From contig JACHMT010000004.1 in NCBI GenBank assembly GCA_014208095.1, positions 1,054,001-1,118,000 on the forward strand: a stretch of 64,000 nucleotides of DNA, given 5' to 3'. The translations under genes were made by a program, and so were the position numbers. Under the pieces are notes generated by a model. That model worked only from the letters and a program-made list of their open reading frames with translations. It was not told the origin of the DNA and ran no database searches. The DNA is from Actinospineispora eucalypti. Its GTDB lineage: Bacteria; Actinomycetota; Actinomycetes; Mycobacteriales; Pseudonocardiaceae. Below are positions 32,054-40,767 of the stretch, piece by piece (position 1 is the stretch's first letter; every line of letters begins with the position of its first letter).

Positions 32054-34488
32054 CCGGGTATCTGGGCACCCCGGTGGAGTCCCGCAACGGCGCGCGGTTC
32101 GTGCGCGGCGCCGGCCGGTACACCGATGACGTGCACCTGCCCCGAGAGGCCACCCTGGCGGTGCTGCGCAGCCCGCACGCGCACGCGGAGATCGTCGCCG
32201 TGGACACCTCCGCCGCGCGCGAGCTGGACGGGGTCTACGCGGTGGCCACCGGTGCCGAGCTGTTCGAGCGGATCGCGCCGCAGCGCTACCTGTGGGACCT
32301 GCCGGGGCAGAAGGTGGGGCCGGGCCGGCCGCTGGCGGTGGACCGGGCCCGGCACGTCGGCGAGCCGGTCGCCGTCGTGGTGGCCCGCGACCAGTACGTC
32401 GCCGAGGACGCGTGCGAGCTGATCCGGGTGGACTACCGGCCGCTGCCGGTGGTCACCACGGTGGAAGCCGCGCTGGCGCCGGATGCCCCGCTGCTGCACC
32501 CGGACTGGGGCAGCAACGTGCAGGTCACCGCCGCCTGGCCGGTCACCCCGACCGCGTCCCCGCCGGGCGCCGAGCTGGGTGCCCGGCCCATGCCGGCCTC
32601 GCCGGGAATGCCGGAGCCGCCGGATGCCGCCGCCGCGCTGGCGGCGGCCCCGGTGGTGGTCGAGGAGACGTTCACCAGCGCGCGGATCATGGCCACGTCG
32701 CTGGAGGGGCGGGGCGTGGTCTGCGACTACGACCCGGCCGGGCCCAAGCTGACCGTCTACACCTCCACCCAGTCGCCGCACCAGGTCCGGGAGGGCATCG
32801 CGGCGATGCTCGGCATCCCGGAGACCCGGGTCCGGGTGGTCGCGCCCGACGTGGGCGGGGCGTTCGGCATGAAGGCCGTGCTCTACCCGGAGGAGGTGCT
32901 GGCCGCGTTTTTCGCGTTGGCGCTGCGCCGGCCGGTGCGGTTCGCCGAGCAGCGGGACGAGTCGTTCGTGGCCTCCACCCCGGCCCGGGCCCAGGAGATG
33001 CGCCTGTCCGTGGGGTTCACCGAGGACGGCGCGATCCTCGGCCTGCGCGCCCGCTACACGCTGGACCTGGGCAGCGCCCCGTCCACCTGCGGCGCGGGCA
33101 CCGGCTGGGCCACCGGGGCGATGCTGTGCGGGCCGTACCGGGTGCCGGCGGTGGACATCCGGGCCACGGCGGTGGTCACCAACAAGACCCCGCTGGGCGC
33201 CTACCGGGGCTTCGGCCAGCCGGAGGCCAACTTCCCGATGGAGCGGCTGCTGGACATCGCCGCCCGCCGGCTGGGCCTCGACCCGGCCGAGCTGCGCCGG
33301 CGCAACCTGATCGAGGACTTCCCGTACACCAACGCCACCGGGCAGCTCATCGACAGCGGCGACTACCAGCGGATGCTTTCACTGCTGGAGCAGCGCCCGG
33401 CGTACCGGGAAGCGGTCGCGTTCCGCGACACGGCCCGCGCCGAGGGCCGCCGGGTGGGGCTCGGCCTGGCCTTCTACAACGAGTGCACCAACTTCGGCCC
33501 CTCCGGCGTGCTGCCGCTGATCGGGGTGACCACCGGCGGCTGGGACGCCACCACGGTGACCGTGGAGCCGGACGGCACGGTCCGGGTGGACAGCGGGCAG
33601 ACCCCGATGGGGCAGGGCCTGGAGACCGCGTTCGCGCAGGCCGCCGCCGACGCGTTCGGGGTGTCCATGGACGACGTGACCGTGCGCTTCGGGGACACCG
33701 CGTCCAGCCACTACACGGCGTACGCCAGCGGGGCCAGCCGGGGCGCCGGGGTCGGCGGGTCCTCGCTGCTGGTCGCGGCGGGCAAGGCGGTGGAGAAGAT
33801 GCGCCGGATCGCCGCGCACCTGCTGGAGGCCGACCCGGACGACGTGGAACGGGTGCCCGGCGCCGATGCTCGTTCCGCTGGCGCTTCTCCCGGTGGCTTC
33901 GCGGTACGTGGCGCGGCGACCCCGCCGGTCTCGTTGGCCGCCATCGCGTCGGCCGCCTACCAGGGCGGGAACCTGCCGGCCGGCATGGCGCCGGGCATTC
34001 AGGAGCTGGGAACCTTCGAACCGGCCGCGCTGGCCTTCTCCTACGGCGTGGTGGCCGCGCTGGTCGAGCTGGACGGGGACACCGGCCAGGTCACCGTGCG
34101 GCGGCTGGTCTTCGGCCACGACTGCGGCACCCAGCTGAACCCGCGCCTGGTCGAGGCGCAGGTGGTCGGCGGGGCGTTGCAGGGCCAGGGCGCCGCGCTG
34201 CTGGAGGAGCTGACCTACGACGAGGACGGGCAGCCCCGCGCCACCGCGTTCGCCGACTACCTGGTGCCGCTGGCCACCGAGATTCCCGAGCTGGACCTGT
34301 TCCACACCGAGACGCCGACCCCGTTCACCCTCAACGGCGCCAAGGGCGTCGGGGAGAGCGGGGTGATCGCCGCACCGGCGGCGATCGTGAACGCCGTCCA
34401 GGACGCGCTGCCCGCCGGCGCGGCCGAGCTCACCGCCATTCCGGTGCTGCCGGAGCGAATCCTTCACGCACTAGGAGAACTCTCATGA
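32050..34488 (+). CDS. Molybdenum hydroxylase large (Mo-cofactor) subunit
   Basis: An 812-residue xanthine-oxidase-family catalytic subunit. N-terminal domain: VESRNGARFVRGAGRYTDDVHLP. Cofactor-binding regions: VAPDVGGAFGMKAVLYPEE, TPLGAYRGFGQPEANFPMERLLD, DSGQTPMGQGLETAFAQAAADAFG, and the C-terminal NGAKGVGESGVIAAPAAIVNAVQDAL. The Glu of GVGES is the expected general base. The active-site loop reads AYRGFG, not the AYxCSFR of CO dehydrogenases, so it is a hydroxylase of N-heterocycles or aldehydes. GTG at 32050 overlaps the Fe-S stop. The substrate is unknown; the neighbourhood suggests a nitrogen heterocycle. Confidence 0.94.
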   Translation: MTGYLGTPVESRNGARFVRGAGRYTDDVHLPREATLAVLRSPHAHAEIVAVDTSAARELDGVYAVATGAELFERIAPQRYLWDLPGQKVGPGRPLAVDRARHVGEPVAVVVARDQYVAEDACELIRVDYRPLPVVTTVEAALAPDAPLLHPDWGSNVQVTAAWPVTPTASPPGAELGARPMPASPGMPEPPDAAAALAAAPVVVEETFTSARIMATSLEGRGVVCDYDPAGPKLTVYTSTQSPHQVREGIAAMLGIPETRVRVVAPDVGGAFGMKAVLYPEEVLAAFFALALRRPVRFAEQRDESFVASTPARAQEMRLSVGFTEDGAILGLRARYTLDLGSAPSTCGAGTGWATGAMLCGPYRVPAVDIRATAVVTNKTPLGAYRGFGQPEANFPMERLLDIAARRLGLDPAELRRRNLIEDFPYTNATGQLIDSGDYQRMLSLLEQRPAYREAVAFRDTARAEGRRVGLGLAFYNECTNFGPSGVLPLIGVTTGGWDATTVTVEPDGTVRVDSGQTPMGQGLETAFAQAAADAFGVSMDDVTVRFGDTASSHYTAYASGASRGAGVGGSSLLVAAGKAVEKMRRIAAHLLEADPDDVERVPGADARSAGASPGGFAVRGAATPPVSLAAIASAAYQGGNLPAGMAPGIQELGTFEPAALAFSYGVVAALVELDGDTGQVTVRRLVFGHDCGTQLNPRLVEAQVVGGALQGQGAALLEELTYDEDGQPRATAFADYLVPLATEIPELDLFHTETPTPFTLNGAKGVGESGVIAAPAAIVNAVQDALPAGAAELTAIPVLPERILHALGELS

Positions 34489-35471
34489 CCAGCAAGATCG
34501 GGCTGCTGATGGGCAGCACCACCCCGCCGGAGAAGGTCGCCGAGGTGGCCCGGGAGGCCGAGGCCGCCGGGTTCGGCGAGCTGTGGGTGCCGGAGGACTA
34601 CTTCTTCCTCGGCGGCATGGCCGCGTCGGCGATCGCCCTTGGTGCCACCGAGCGGATCAAGGTGGGCACCGCCGTGGTGTCCTCGGTGGTGCGCCACCCG
34701 GCGCTGCTGGCCATGGAGGCGTCCACCCTGGCCCGCGCCTATCCCGGCCGGTTCCGCGCCGGCATCGGGCACGGCGTGCCGGCCTGGACCGCGCAGATGG
34801 GGCTCACCGTGCCGAAGCCGATGAGCGCGCTGCGCGAGACCGTGACCGGCTTCCAGGCCCTGGTGTCCGGGCAGAAACACACCGCCGACGGGCTGGTGCA
34901 CGGGTTCACCGAGGTGGCGCTGACCCACCCGCCGGCCGAGCCGGTGCCGGTCTACCTGGGGGTGCTGGGCGACAAGGGCATCGCGCTGGCCGGGGAGATG
35001 GCCGACGGCATGGTGGTCAGCGTGCTGGCCACGCCGGAGTACGTGGCCGCCACCCGGGAGAAGCTGGACAAGGCGGCCGCCTCCGCCGGCCGGGAGAAGC
35101 CCCAGCTGGTGGTGCTGGTGGCGGTGAACGTCGCCCGGGACGCCGCCACTGCGTCCATGACGGTTGAACAGATCAAGCCGGTGTTGGCCTTCTACCTGGC
35201 CGCGACCGGCCCGAACCCGCTGCTGGCCTCCATCGGCGGGAACGACGCGCTGGCCGAGATGCTGACCCGGGGCGGTCCCGAGGTGGTGCACGCCGAGATG
35301 CCCGACCAGTGGCTGCGGGCCATGTCGGTGACCGGCGGGACCGCCGATGCGCGGGTCGCGTTCCAGCGCTTCTTCGACGCCGGCGCGGACCGGGTCGTGG
35401 TGGTCCCGCTGGTGGATGCCGGGGCGGAGGAGTCCCTGGCCGCCGTGCGTGAGTTGTTGCCCGAGTTCTGA
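34485..35471 (+). CDS. Luciferase-like (LLM class) monooxygenase of the island
   Basis: A 328-residue LLM-fold protein: MTSKIGLLMGSTTPPEKVAEVAREAEAAGFGELWVPEDYFFLGGMAASAIALGATERIKVGTAVVSSVVRHPALLAMEASTLARAYPGRFRAGIGHG. It likely uses FMNH2 or F420H2; F420 genes (fbiA/fbiB) are at the end of this window. In the uracil Rut pathway an LLM protein (RutA) opens the ring, so an analogous ring-cleaving step is plausible here. ATG overlaps the large-subunit stop (ATGA); GGAG is 6 bp upstream. Confidence 0.9.
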   Translation: MTSKIGLLMGSTTPPEKVAEVAREAEAAGFGELWVPEDYFFLGGMAASAIALGATERIKVGTAVVSSVVRHPALLAMEASTLARAYPGRFRAGIGHGVPAWTAQMGLTVPKPMSALRETVTGFQALVSGQKHTADGLVHGFTEVALTHPPAEPVPVYLGVLGDKGIALAGEMADGMVVSVLATPEYVAATREKLDKAAASAGREKPQLVVLVAVNVARDAATASMTVEQIKPVLAFYLAATGPNPLLASIGGNDALAEMLTRGGPEVVHAEMPDQWLRAMSVTGGTADARVAFQRFFDAGADRVVVVPLVDAGAEESLAAVRELLPEF

Positions 35472-35487
35472 GCAGAGGAGCGCGAAA

Positions 35488-35940
35488 ATGTCAGACCAGG
35501 ACGCTGTACTGAAGGTGCACAACGGCTGGTTCGCCGCGAACGTGGGCCTGCACGCGGAGAACATGCTGCCCTACTTCCCGGAGGGAGATGGTTACCTTCA
35601 GTTCAACCTGAACGGATTCACCTACCACGGCGCCGCCGACAAGGCGAAGCTGTGGGACAACCTGAACAAGGTGGGCGTGAACATCACCCGGATCGCCGAC
35701 GTGGGCGAGCCGGAGGTGCAGGTGTACGGGGACGTCGCGCTGCTCACCTCGGAGGGCGAGGCCGAGCTGCTGATGCCCGACGCCACCACCGGCAAGCTGG
35801 AGAACTCCGGGGTCACCCGGTTCCGCAACACCGAGTTCTACCGGCGGGACGACGGCGCCGGCGGCGCGGACTGGCGGATCTGGCACATGCACGTCAGCGA
35901 GAGCGCGCCCGAGGGCACGCCCAAGTACGTCACCGAGTGA
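35488..35940 (+). CDS. SnoaL/NTF2-like protein
   Basis: A 150-residue cone-fold protein of the SnoaL/NTF2 superfamily: MSDQDAVLKVHNGWFAANVGLHAENMLPYFPEGDGYLQFNLNGFTYHGAADKAKLWDNL, with a C-terminal DWRIWHMHVSES. Members act as small isomerases, cyclases or hydrolases, or as a stabilising subunit. AGAGGAGCG precedes the ATG at 35488. It lies between the LLM monooxygenase and the hydrolase in the operon, so it probably acts on the monooxygenase product. Confidence 0.8.
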   Translation: MSDQDAVLKVHNGWFAANVGLHAENMLPYFPEGDGYLQFNLNGFTYHGAADKAKLWDNLNKVGVNITRIADVGEPEVQVYGDVALLTSEGEAELLMPDATTGKLENSGVTRFRNTEFYRRDDGAGGADWRIWHMHVSESAPEGTPKYVTE

Positions 35941-36728
35941 CGCGCGCACTGACGGCCCGGTCGGTGGACGGGCCGGCCGGGCACTTGGCGGTGACGGTCT
36001 CCGGTGACCTCGCGGCGGACGAGCCGGTGCTGCTGGTGCACCCGATCAACTCGGCGGCCGGGGTGTGGACCAGGGTGATGGCGCTGCTGGACCGGCCGGC
36101 GGTGGCCCTGGACCTGCGCGGGCACGGCCGCTCGGTGCTCAGCGGGCCGTACACGGTGGACGGGTACGCGGCCGACGCGCTGGCCGTGCTGGACGCGCTG
36201 GGCGTGCGCCGGGCGCACCTGGCCGGCGGTTCGCTGGGCGGCTCGATCAGCCTGGCGGTGGCCGCCGCGCGGCCGGAGCTGGCCACCGGGGTGACCACGT
36301 TCGGGTCCACCCTGGGCACCGGCGTGCCCGCTTCGGCGATCGAGGCGATGGTGGCCGAGCTGGTGGCCAAGGGCACCGAGCGGTACTTCGCCGACCTGGT
36401 GCCGGACATCGTGGGCGCGGCCTACCGGGCGAACGACGAGGTGCGCCGGGTGATGCGGGAGGCGGTCGGCACCCGCTCGGAGGCGGTGATCGCGGACATC
36501 CTGCGCGGCGCTTTCGACGCCGACATCCGGGCCGTCGCCGGCCGGGTCCGCGCGCCGGTGCACGCGGTGGGCGGCACCGAGGACCCCACGTGTCCGCCGG
36601 CCATGACCGAGGAGATCGCGGCCGCCACCGGCGGCCGGGTCACCCTGCTGGAGGGCATCGGGCACCTGCCGATGCTCGAAGTTCCCGGCCGGGTTGCCGA
36701 GTTGCTCCGGGAGGACCTTTCCAGATGA
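35937..36728 (+). CDS. Alpha/beta hydrolase (RutD-like position)
   Basis: A 263-residue alpha/beta hydrolase: LLVHPINSAAGVWTRVMALL, DLRGHGRSVLSGPYTVDGYAADALAVLDAL, nucleophile elbow GGSLGG (Ser in G-x-S-x-G, near residue 98), acid candidate in AVGGTEDPTCPP, and His in LLEGIGHLPMLEVPGRVAELL. GTG at 35937 overlaps the previous stop. It would hydrolyse a C-N, C-C or ester bond in the pathway intermediate. The oxyanion loop starts HPINSAA rather than HGxPG. Confidence 0.9.
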   Translation: MTRALTARSVDGPAGHLAVTVSGDLAADEPVLLVHPINSAAGVWTRVMALLDRPAVALDLRGHGRSVLSGPYTVDGYAADALAVLDALGVRRAHLAGGSLGGSISLAVAAARPELATGVTTFGSTLGTGVPASAIEAMVAELVAKGTERYFADLVPDIVGAAYRANDEVRRVMREAVGTRSEAVIADILRGAFDADIRAVAGRVRAPVHAVGGTEDPTCPPAMTEEIAAATGGRVTLLEGIGHLPMLEVPGRVAELLREDLSR

Positions 36729-37636
36729 CGTACTCCATCGTGGCGCGCGACCCGGACACCGGGGAGCTGGGCGTCGGCTCGCAGTCGCACTTCTTCGGGG
36801 TCGGCCGGCTGGTCGGCTGGGCCGAGGCCGGGGTGGGCGCGGCCGCCACCCAGGCCTTCGTGAACGTGGACTACGGCCCGGCGGCGGTGGCCGCCATGCG
36901 GGAAGGCCAGCCGCCGGACGTGATCGTGGACGCGCTCACCGGTGCCGACCCGCTCAGCCGCTACCGCCAGCTGGGCGTGGTCGACGCGACCGGCCGGGCC
37001 GCCACCTTCACCGGCGGCAGCTGCGCGCCGCATGCCGCCGGGCTGACCGGTGACGGGGTGGCGGTGCAGGGCAACATGCTGGCCGCCGCGTCCGTCGTGC
37101 CGGACATGCTGGCCGCGTACGAGGACGCGAAAGGCCCGCTGGCCGACCGGATGCTGGCCGCGATGCGGGCAGCCGAGGACGCCGGCGGGGACGTGCGCGG
37201 TTCCCAGTCGGCGGTGCTCAGCGTGGTCTCCGGGGTACGCGGCCCGACACCGTGGCGGCAGGTGCTGGTGGACCTGCGGGTGGACGACCATCCCGACCCG
37301 ATCGGCGAGCTGGAGCGGTTGCTGCCCCGGCAGCGGGCGTTCGACGTGATCGGCGGGGTGATCTTCGAGGAAGGCCTGATGATCGGCCCCTACGCCGGGG
37401 TGACGCCGGAGGAGCTGGCTGCCAAGCTGGCCGGGCTGGCGGACGCCTCGGAGCTGCTGGGGCCGGACAACCGGGAGGCCGACTTCTGGCGCGCGGTGCT
37501 GCTGGCCCGTTCCGGCAGCGCGGACGAAGCGCGAACGCTGTTCGCGGACCTGTTCGCCTACCGGCCGGCGCTGCGCGAGTTCCTCGCCGGGATCGGCCCG
37601 CTCGGGTTCCTGCCCGGCACCAAGGAGTATCTGTGA
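36725..37636 (+). CDS. DUF1028 (Ntn-hydrolase-like) protein
   Basis: A 303-residue DUF1028 protein: MTYSIVARDPDTGELGVGSQSHFFGVGRLVGWAEAGVGAAATQAFVNVDYGPAAVAAMREG, VQGNMLAAASVVPDML, DLRVDDHPDPIGELERLL. The family has an Ntn-hydrolase-like fold and the N-terminal Thr2 is a candidate nucleophile after Met removal. The C-terminal part carries the usual DUF1028 extension. ATG overlaps the hydrolase stop. An amidase role in the pathway is plausible but unproven. Confidence 0.88.
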   Translation: MTYSIVARDPDTGELGVGSQSHFFGVGRLVGWAEAGVGAAATQAFVNVDYGPAAVAAMREGQPPDVIVDALTGADPLSRYRQLGVVDATGRAATFTGGSCAPHAAGLTGDGVAVQGNMLAAASVVPDMLAAYEDAKGPLADRMLAAMRAAEDAGGDVRGSQSAVLSVVSGVRGPTPWRQVLVDLRVDDHPDPIGELERLLPRQRAFDVIGGVIFEEGLMIGPYAGVTPEELAAKLAGLADASELLGPDNREADFWRAVLLARSGSADEARTLFADLFAYRPALREFLAGIGPLGFLPGTKEYL

Positions 37637-38790
37637 CCTCGGTGGATCTGGCGGCCGCCGCCCGCGCGGCGGTGGACACCCGGCGGTGCGTGGACCTCAC
37701 CGCCGCGATGATCCAGTGCGACACCCGCAACCCGCCGGGCGACGAGAGCCCGATCCTGCCGCTGCTCACCGACGTGCTGCGCGGCCTCGGCGGCCGGCCG
37801 GAGGTGTTCGAGCCCGCGCCGGGGCGGGTCTCCCTGCTGGCCCGGGTCGGCACCGGGGACCGGCCCGGGCTGCTGGTCAACGGGCACGTCGACGTGGTGC
37901 CGGTGGTCGCGGAGGACTGGACCGTCCCGCCGTTCGGGGGAGTCCGGCGGGACGGCCGGCTCTACGGGCGCGGCGCGTGCGACATGAAGGGCGGCATCGC
38001 GGCGGCCATCGAAGGGCTGCGGGCCTGCCAGGACGTCGGGGTCCCGCCCGCCTGCGACGTGCTGTTCCACCTGGTCGCGGACGAGGAGACGGGCGGTCGG
38101 TGGGGCACCGAGGCCCTGCTGCACGCCGGGCTCATCTCCGGCGTGGCGGGCGCCATCGTGCCGGAGCCCAGCGAGCTGGGCGTGTGCGTGGCCGAGCGCG
38201 GCGCGCTGCTCGCCGAGATCACCGTGGCCGGCCGGGCCGCGCACGGCAGCGACCCGGCGCGGGGCCACTCGGCCATCGCGGACGCCGCGCGCCTGGTGTC
38301 CGGGCTGCACCTGGCCGACTTCGGCGACCCGGCGCACCGGCTGCTCGGCACGCCCACCTGCAACGTCGGCGTGATCTCCGGCGGCACCGCGCCGAATATC
38401 GTGGCCAGTGCTTGCGCCCTGCGCGTGGACCGGCGGACCCTGCCCGGGCAGACCCGCGAGCAGGCCGTCCTTGCGCTGAGGGAGGTGCTTGATCGCACTG
38501 GCGTGGTCTACGAGCTGGAGGTGCTGACCTTCGTGGAGGGCTCCGAGCTGCCCGGCGCGGGTGGCCACCCCTTCGCGGAGTTCGTGCGCGCCTGCGGCGG
38601 CGGCCCCGAGCGGGGCCTCTACCTGGCCACCGACGCCCGGTTCCTGCGCAACCAGCTGGACATCCCCACCGTGGTCTACGGCCCCGGCTCGATGACCGTC
38701 GCCCACACCGCCGACGAGTACGTGCCCATCCCCGACCTCACCTCCGCCGCCCGCACCTTCGCAACGGCATTCGCCACCTTCACCGGCTGA
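37633..38790 (+). CDS. M20-family metallo-amidohydrolase
   Basis: A 385-residue ArgE/DapE-type di-metal hydrolase. Metal ligands: LLVNGHVDVVPV (His, Asp), GRGACDMKGGIAAAI (Asp), VADEETGGRWG (Glu-Glu, general base), a Glu/Asp in VPEPSELG, and His in VAHTADEYVPIPDL. It removes an acyl or carbamoyl group from an amine. GTG at 37633 overlaps the DUF1028 stop (GTGA). It is the last gene of the first operon of the island. Its pathway step would be late, releasing an amine or amino acid. Confidence 0.92.
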   Translation: MTSVDLAAAARAAVDTRRCVDLTAAMIQCDTRNPPGDESPILPLLTDVLRGLGGRPEVFEPAPGRVSLLARVGTGDRPGLLVNGHVDVVPVVAEDWTVPPFGGVRRDGRLYGRGACDMKGGIAAAIEGLRACQDVGVPPACDVLFHLVADEETGGRWGTEALLHAGLISGVAGAIVPEPSELGVCVAERGALLAEITVAGRAAHGSDPARGHSAIADAARLVSGLHLADFGDPAHRLLGTPTCNVGVISGGTAPNIVASACALRVDRRTLPGQTREQAVLALREVLDRTGVVYELEVLTFVEGSELPGAGGHPFAEFVRACGGGPERGLYLATDARFLRNQLDIPTVVYGPGSMTVAHTADEYVPIPDLTSAARTFATAFATFTG

Positions 38791-39211
38791 GCAACACCAC
38801 GCATGCGTGGTGAGCCCCCGCACCACCGCCGCGCGGGGCGATTGACCGTGATCTGTCTGGGCGCCCCCGGTTTGCGTGGGGCTGGGTTTACCGATGGCTT
38901 GGACGGCGCCGCTTGGGCCGGTCTGCCGCGGCTCGGCTGCCGCTGGTGGCGTTTCGCGGAGGTTGTCTCATCACTGCGTCACGGTGTGTGACGGGTGCAT
39001 GGGCTCCCGATCCCGTCACTTCGTCGACGTCGAAAAGCGCTTGTCGAGCCAGTCTTCATCGTCGCCTCACTGGTGTTACGGTCCGTGACCAACGCCGGGA
39101 TCCACCCGGAAAACGGGCCGGCGGGACTCGATGCCGCGGCAGACAGGGATGCCGCCGGTGTGGCACTCGCGAGTGGAATGAGAATGGTGCCGCTGGTCGC
39201 GTTCACCGGGG

Positions 39212-39273
39212 TGATCGCTGATCCTGGCGGCTCAGCCGCGATTTCGAGGCTGAGCTGTCACGGCTGGCGATCA
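39212..39273. repeat. 63-bp dispersed imperfect palindrome, copy 3
   Basis: TGATCGCTGATCC ... GGCTGGCGATCA with internal stem TGGCGGCTCAGC / GCTGAGCTGTCA and a GATTTCGAG centre. Lies in the gap between the two island operons. Confidence 0.8.
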
Positions 39274-39423
39274 AGCCGGGGCCAGGGCCGCTGACCCGAA
39301 GGGTCAAACATGCCACACCAGTACATGCGCCCCGCCCGTACTTATTCTCGGATCAGAGCAGCGCAACTGCGCGGTCCAAGCCGTCGGTAAACCCAGGTCC
39401 TACTCAAACCGGCGGCACTCGTG

Positions 39424-39481
39424 CCGGGGTCGCGATCAGAGACCTTTTCCCATGATCAAATGTCTCTGGTCGCGACCTCGG
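39424..39481. promoter_or_regulatory. Near-perfect 20-bp inverted repeat upstream of the DUF917 operon
   Basis: CCGGGGTCGCGATCAGAGAC (39424-39443) versus GTCTCTGGTCGCGACCTCGG (39462-39481): 18 of 20 pairs match, 18-nt loop. About 180 bp upstream of the DUF917 GTG. It could be an operator for one of the two PucR proteins or a structured leader. Confidence 0.55.
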
Positions 39482-39663
39482 TGATTCGCGGCCGTGCGGT
39501 TGGACTACCCGCGGTCGACCGGCGAGCACCCGCCAAGCTCATCGAAGGAGCCGTCGTCCAGGCCGCTGTTGCATATTTCCACGCAGAGCCATGGCTCTGG
39601 GAGCACGGGTGCAACATGTGCTCCGGGTGGTTGAACGGTGTGCGAGCTGGTCGGGAGGGTGGC

Positions 39664-40767
39664 GTGGCGAGGTATGTCGGGGTGGGGGACGTCGATCACC
39701 TGGTGCGGGGGGCGGCCGTGCTGGGCAGTGGAGGGGGCGGGGACGGGTACGTGCCTCGGCAGATGCTGCTGGCCGCGATCGAGCGGTACGGGCCGGTACC
39801 GTTGGTGGACGCCGCCGAGATGGACGCGGACGCACCGGTGCTGCCGGTGATCGGGGCGGGCGCCCCGGCCACGCTGGTCGAGATGTTCCCCGGCGATGCG
39901 GAGAGCGAGCGGCTGCGCGAGCTGGTGGAGACCGCCGCCGGGCGGCCGTGCGAGGCGGTGCTGCCGCTCCAGCCGGGACCGGTGAACGCGGCCCTGCCGC
40001 TGGTGGTGGCCGCCCAGCTAGGGTTGCCGTGCCTGGACGCGGACGCGATGTGTCGGGTGTTCCCGATGGTGGAGATGACGCTGTTCACGCTGGCCGGCAT
40101 CTCCCCGGCGCCGCTGTTCGCGGTGGACGCCAAGGACGCGCGCGTGATGCTCTCCGCCCCCGACCACCGCACGGTCTCCGCGCTGCTGCGCAGCTGCCTG
40201 CCCGAACTCAGCCTGGTCGCGCTGATCAGCACCTACCAGGTGACCGCCGGCCAGTGCGCGCGGTACGCCGCCAACGGCGGGCTGAGCCGCTGCCTGCGCA
40301 TCGGCCGGGCGCTCACCGAGTCGCTTACCGAATCGCTCACCGGATCGCTCGCCGAGCCGCTCGCCGGGTTGTCCGCCGAGTCGCTGGCCGAGTTCGGCGG
40401 GGTGCCGCTGGTGCGTGGCGTGGTCGCGGAGCTGGTGCAGCGCTCCGACCCGACCGGCACCGACGGGTTCCCGCGCGGGGTGCTGAGCGTCCAGTCGCTG
40501 GACGACCCGAGCCGGGTGCTGAGGGTGGACTTCCAGAACGAGAACCTGGTGGCCGCCGAGGACGGCGTGGTCCGGGTGACCGTGCCGGACCTGATCAACG
40601 TGATCGACACGGACACCGGGGCGGTGATGCAGACCGTGGACCTGGTGGTCGGCCAGCGGGTCCATGTGGTCGCCATGCCCGCCGACCCGCGCTGGCACAC
40701 CGACGACGGTATCGCGCTGGCCGGCCCCCGGGCGTTCGGCTACGACATCGAACCGGTGCGCGTGTGA
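39664..40767 (+). CDS. DUF917 family protein
   Basis: A 367-residue DUF917 protein: VARYVGVGDVDHLVRGAAVLGSGGGGDGYVPRQMLLAAI (residues 1-39), LVEMFPGDAESERLRELVE, LPLQPGPVNAALPLVVAAQLGLPCLDADAMCRVFPMVEMTLFTLAGISPAPLFAVDAK. DUF917 proteins pair with hydantoinase/oxoprolinase proteins in actinomycetes and are thought to form a two-component ATP-dependent hydrolase, though biochemical proof is scarce. GTG at 39664 has GGGAGG upstream. Residues 217-245 hold a low-complexity repeat (LTESLTESLTGSLAEPLAG) not expected in the family. Stop overlaps the next GTG. Confidence 0.9.
   Translation: MARYVGVGDVDHLVRGAAVLGSGGGGDGYVPRQMLLAAIERYGPVPLVDAAEMDADAPVLPVIGAGAPATLVEMFPGDAESERLRELVETAAGRPCEAVLPLQPGPVNAALPLVVAAQLGLPCLDADAMCRVFPMVEMTLFTLAGISPAPLFAVDAKDARVMLSAPDHRTVSALLRSCLPELSLVALISTYQVTAGQCARYAANGGLSRCLRIGRALTESLTESLTGSLAEPLAGLSAESLAEFGGVPLVRGVVAELVQRSDPTGTDGFPRGVLSVQSLDDPSRVLRVDFQNENLVAAEDGVVRVTVPDLINVIDTDTGAVMQTVDLVVGQRVHVVAMPADPRWHTDDGIALAGPRAFGYDIEPVRV

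Larger units (their letters stand above)
38791..39663. other. 873-bp intergenic space in the island
   Basis: No credible coding sequence. It holds a 63-bp dispersed palindrome (39212-39273), a 19/20-bp near-perfect inverted repeat (39424-39481), and AT-richer DNA (about 39290-39460) upstream of the second island operon. A promoter for the DUF917 gene probably lies between 39480 and 39660. Confidence 0.65.

Noticed and set aside
32050..34488. Aerobic CO dehydrogenase (CoxL)
   Set aside because: The active-site loop reads AYRGFG, not AYxCSFR, and no cox accessory genes (coxD, coxE, coxG) are nearby.
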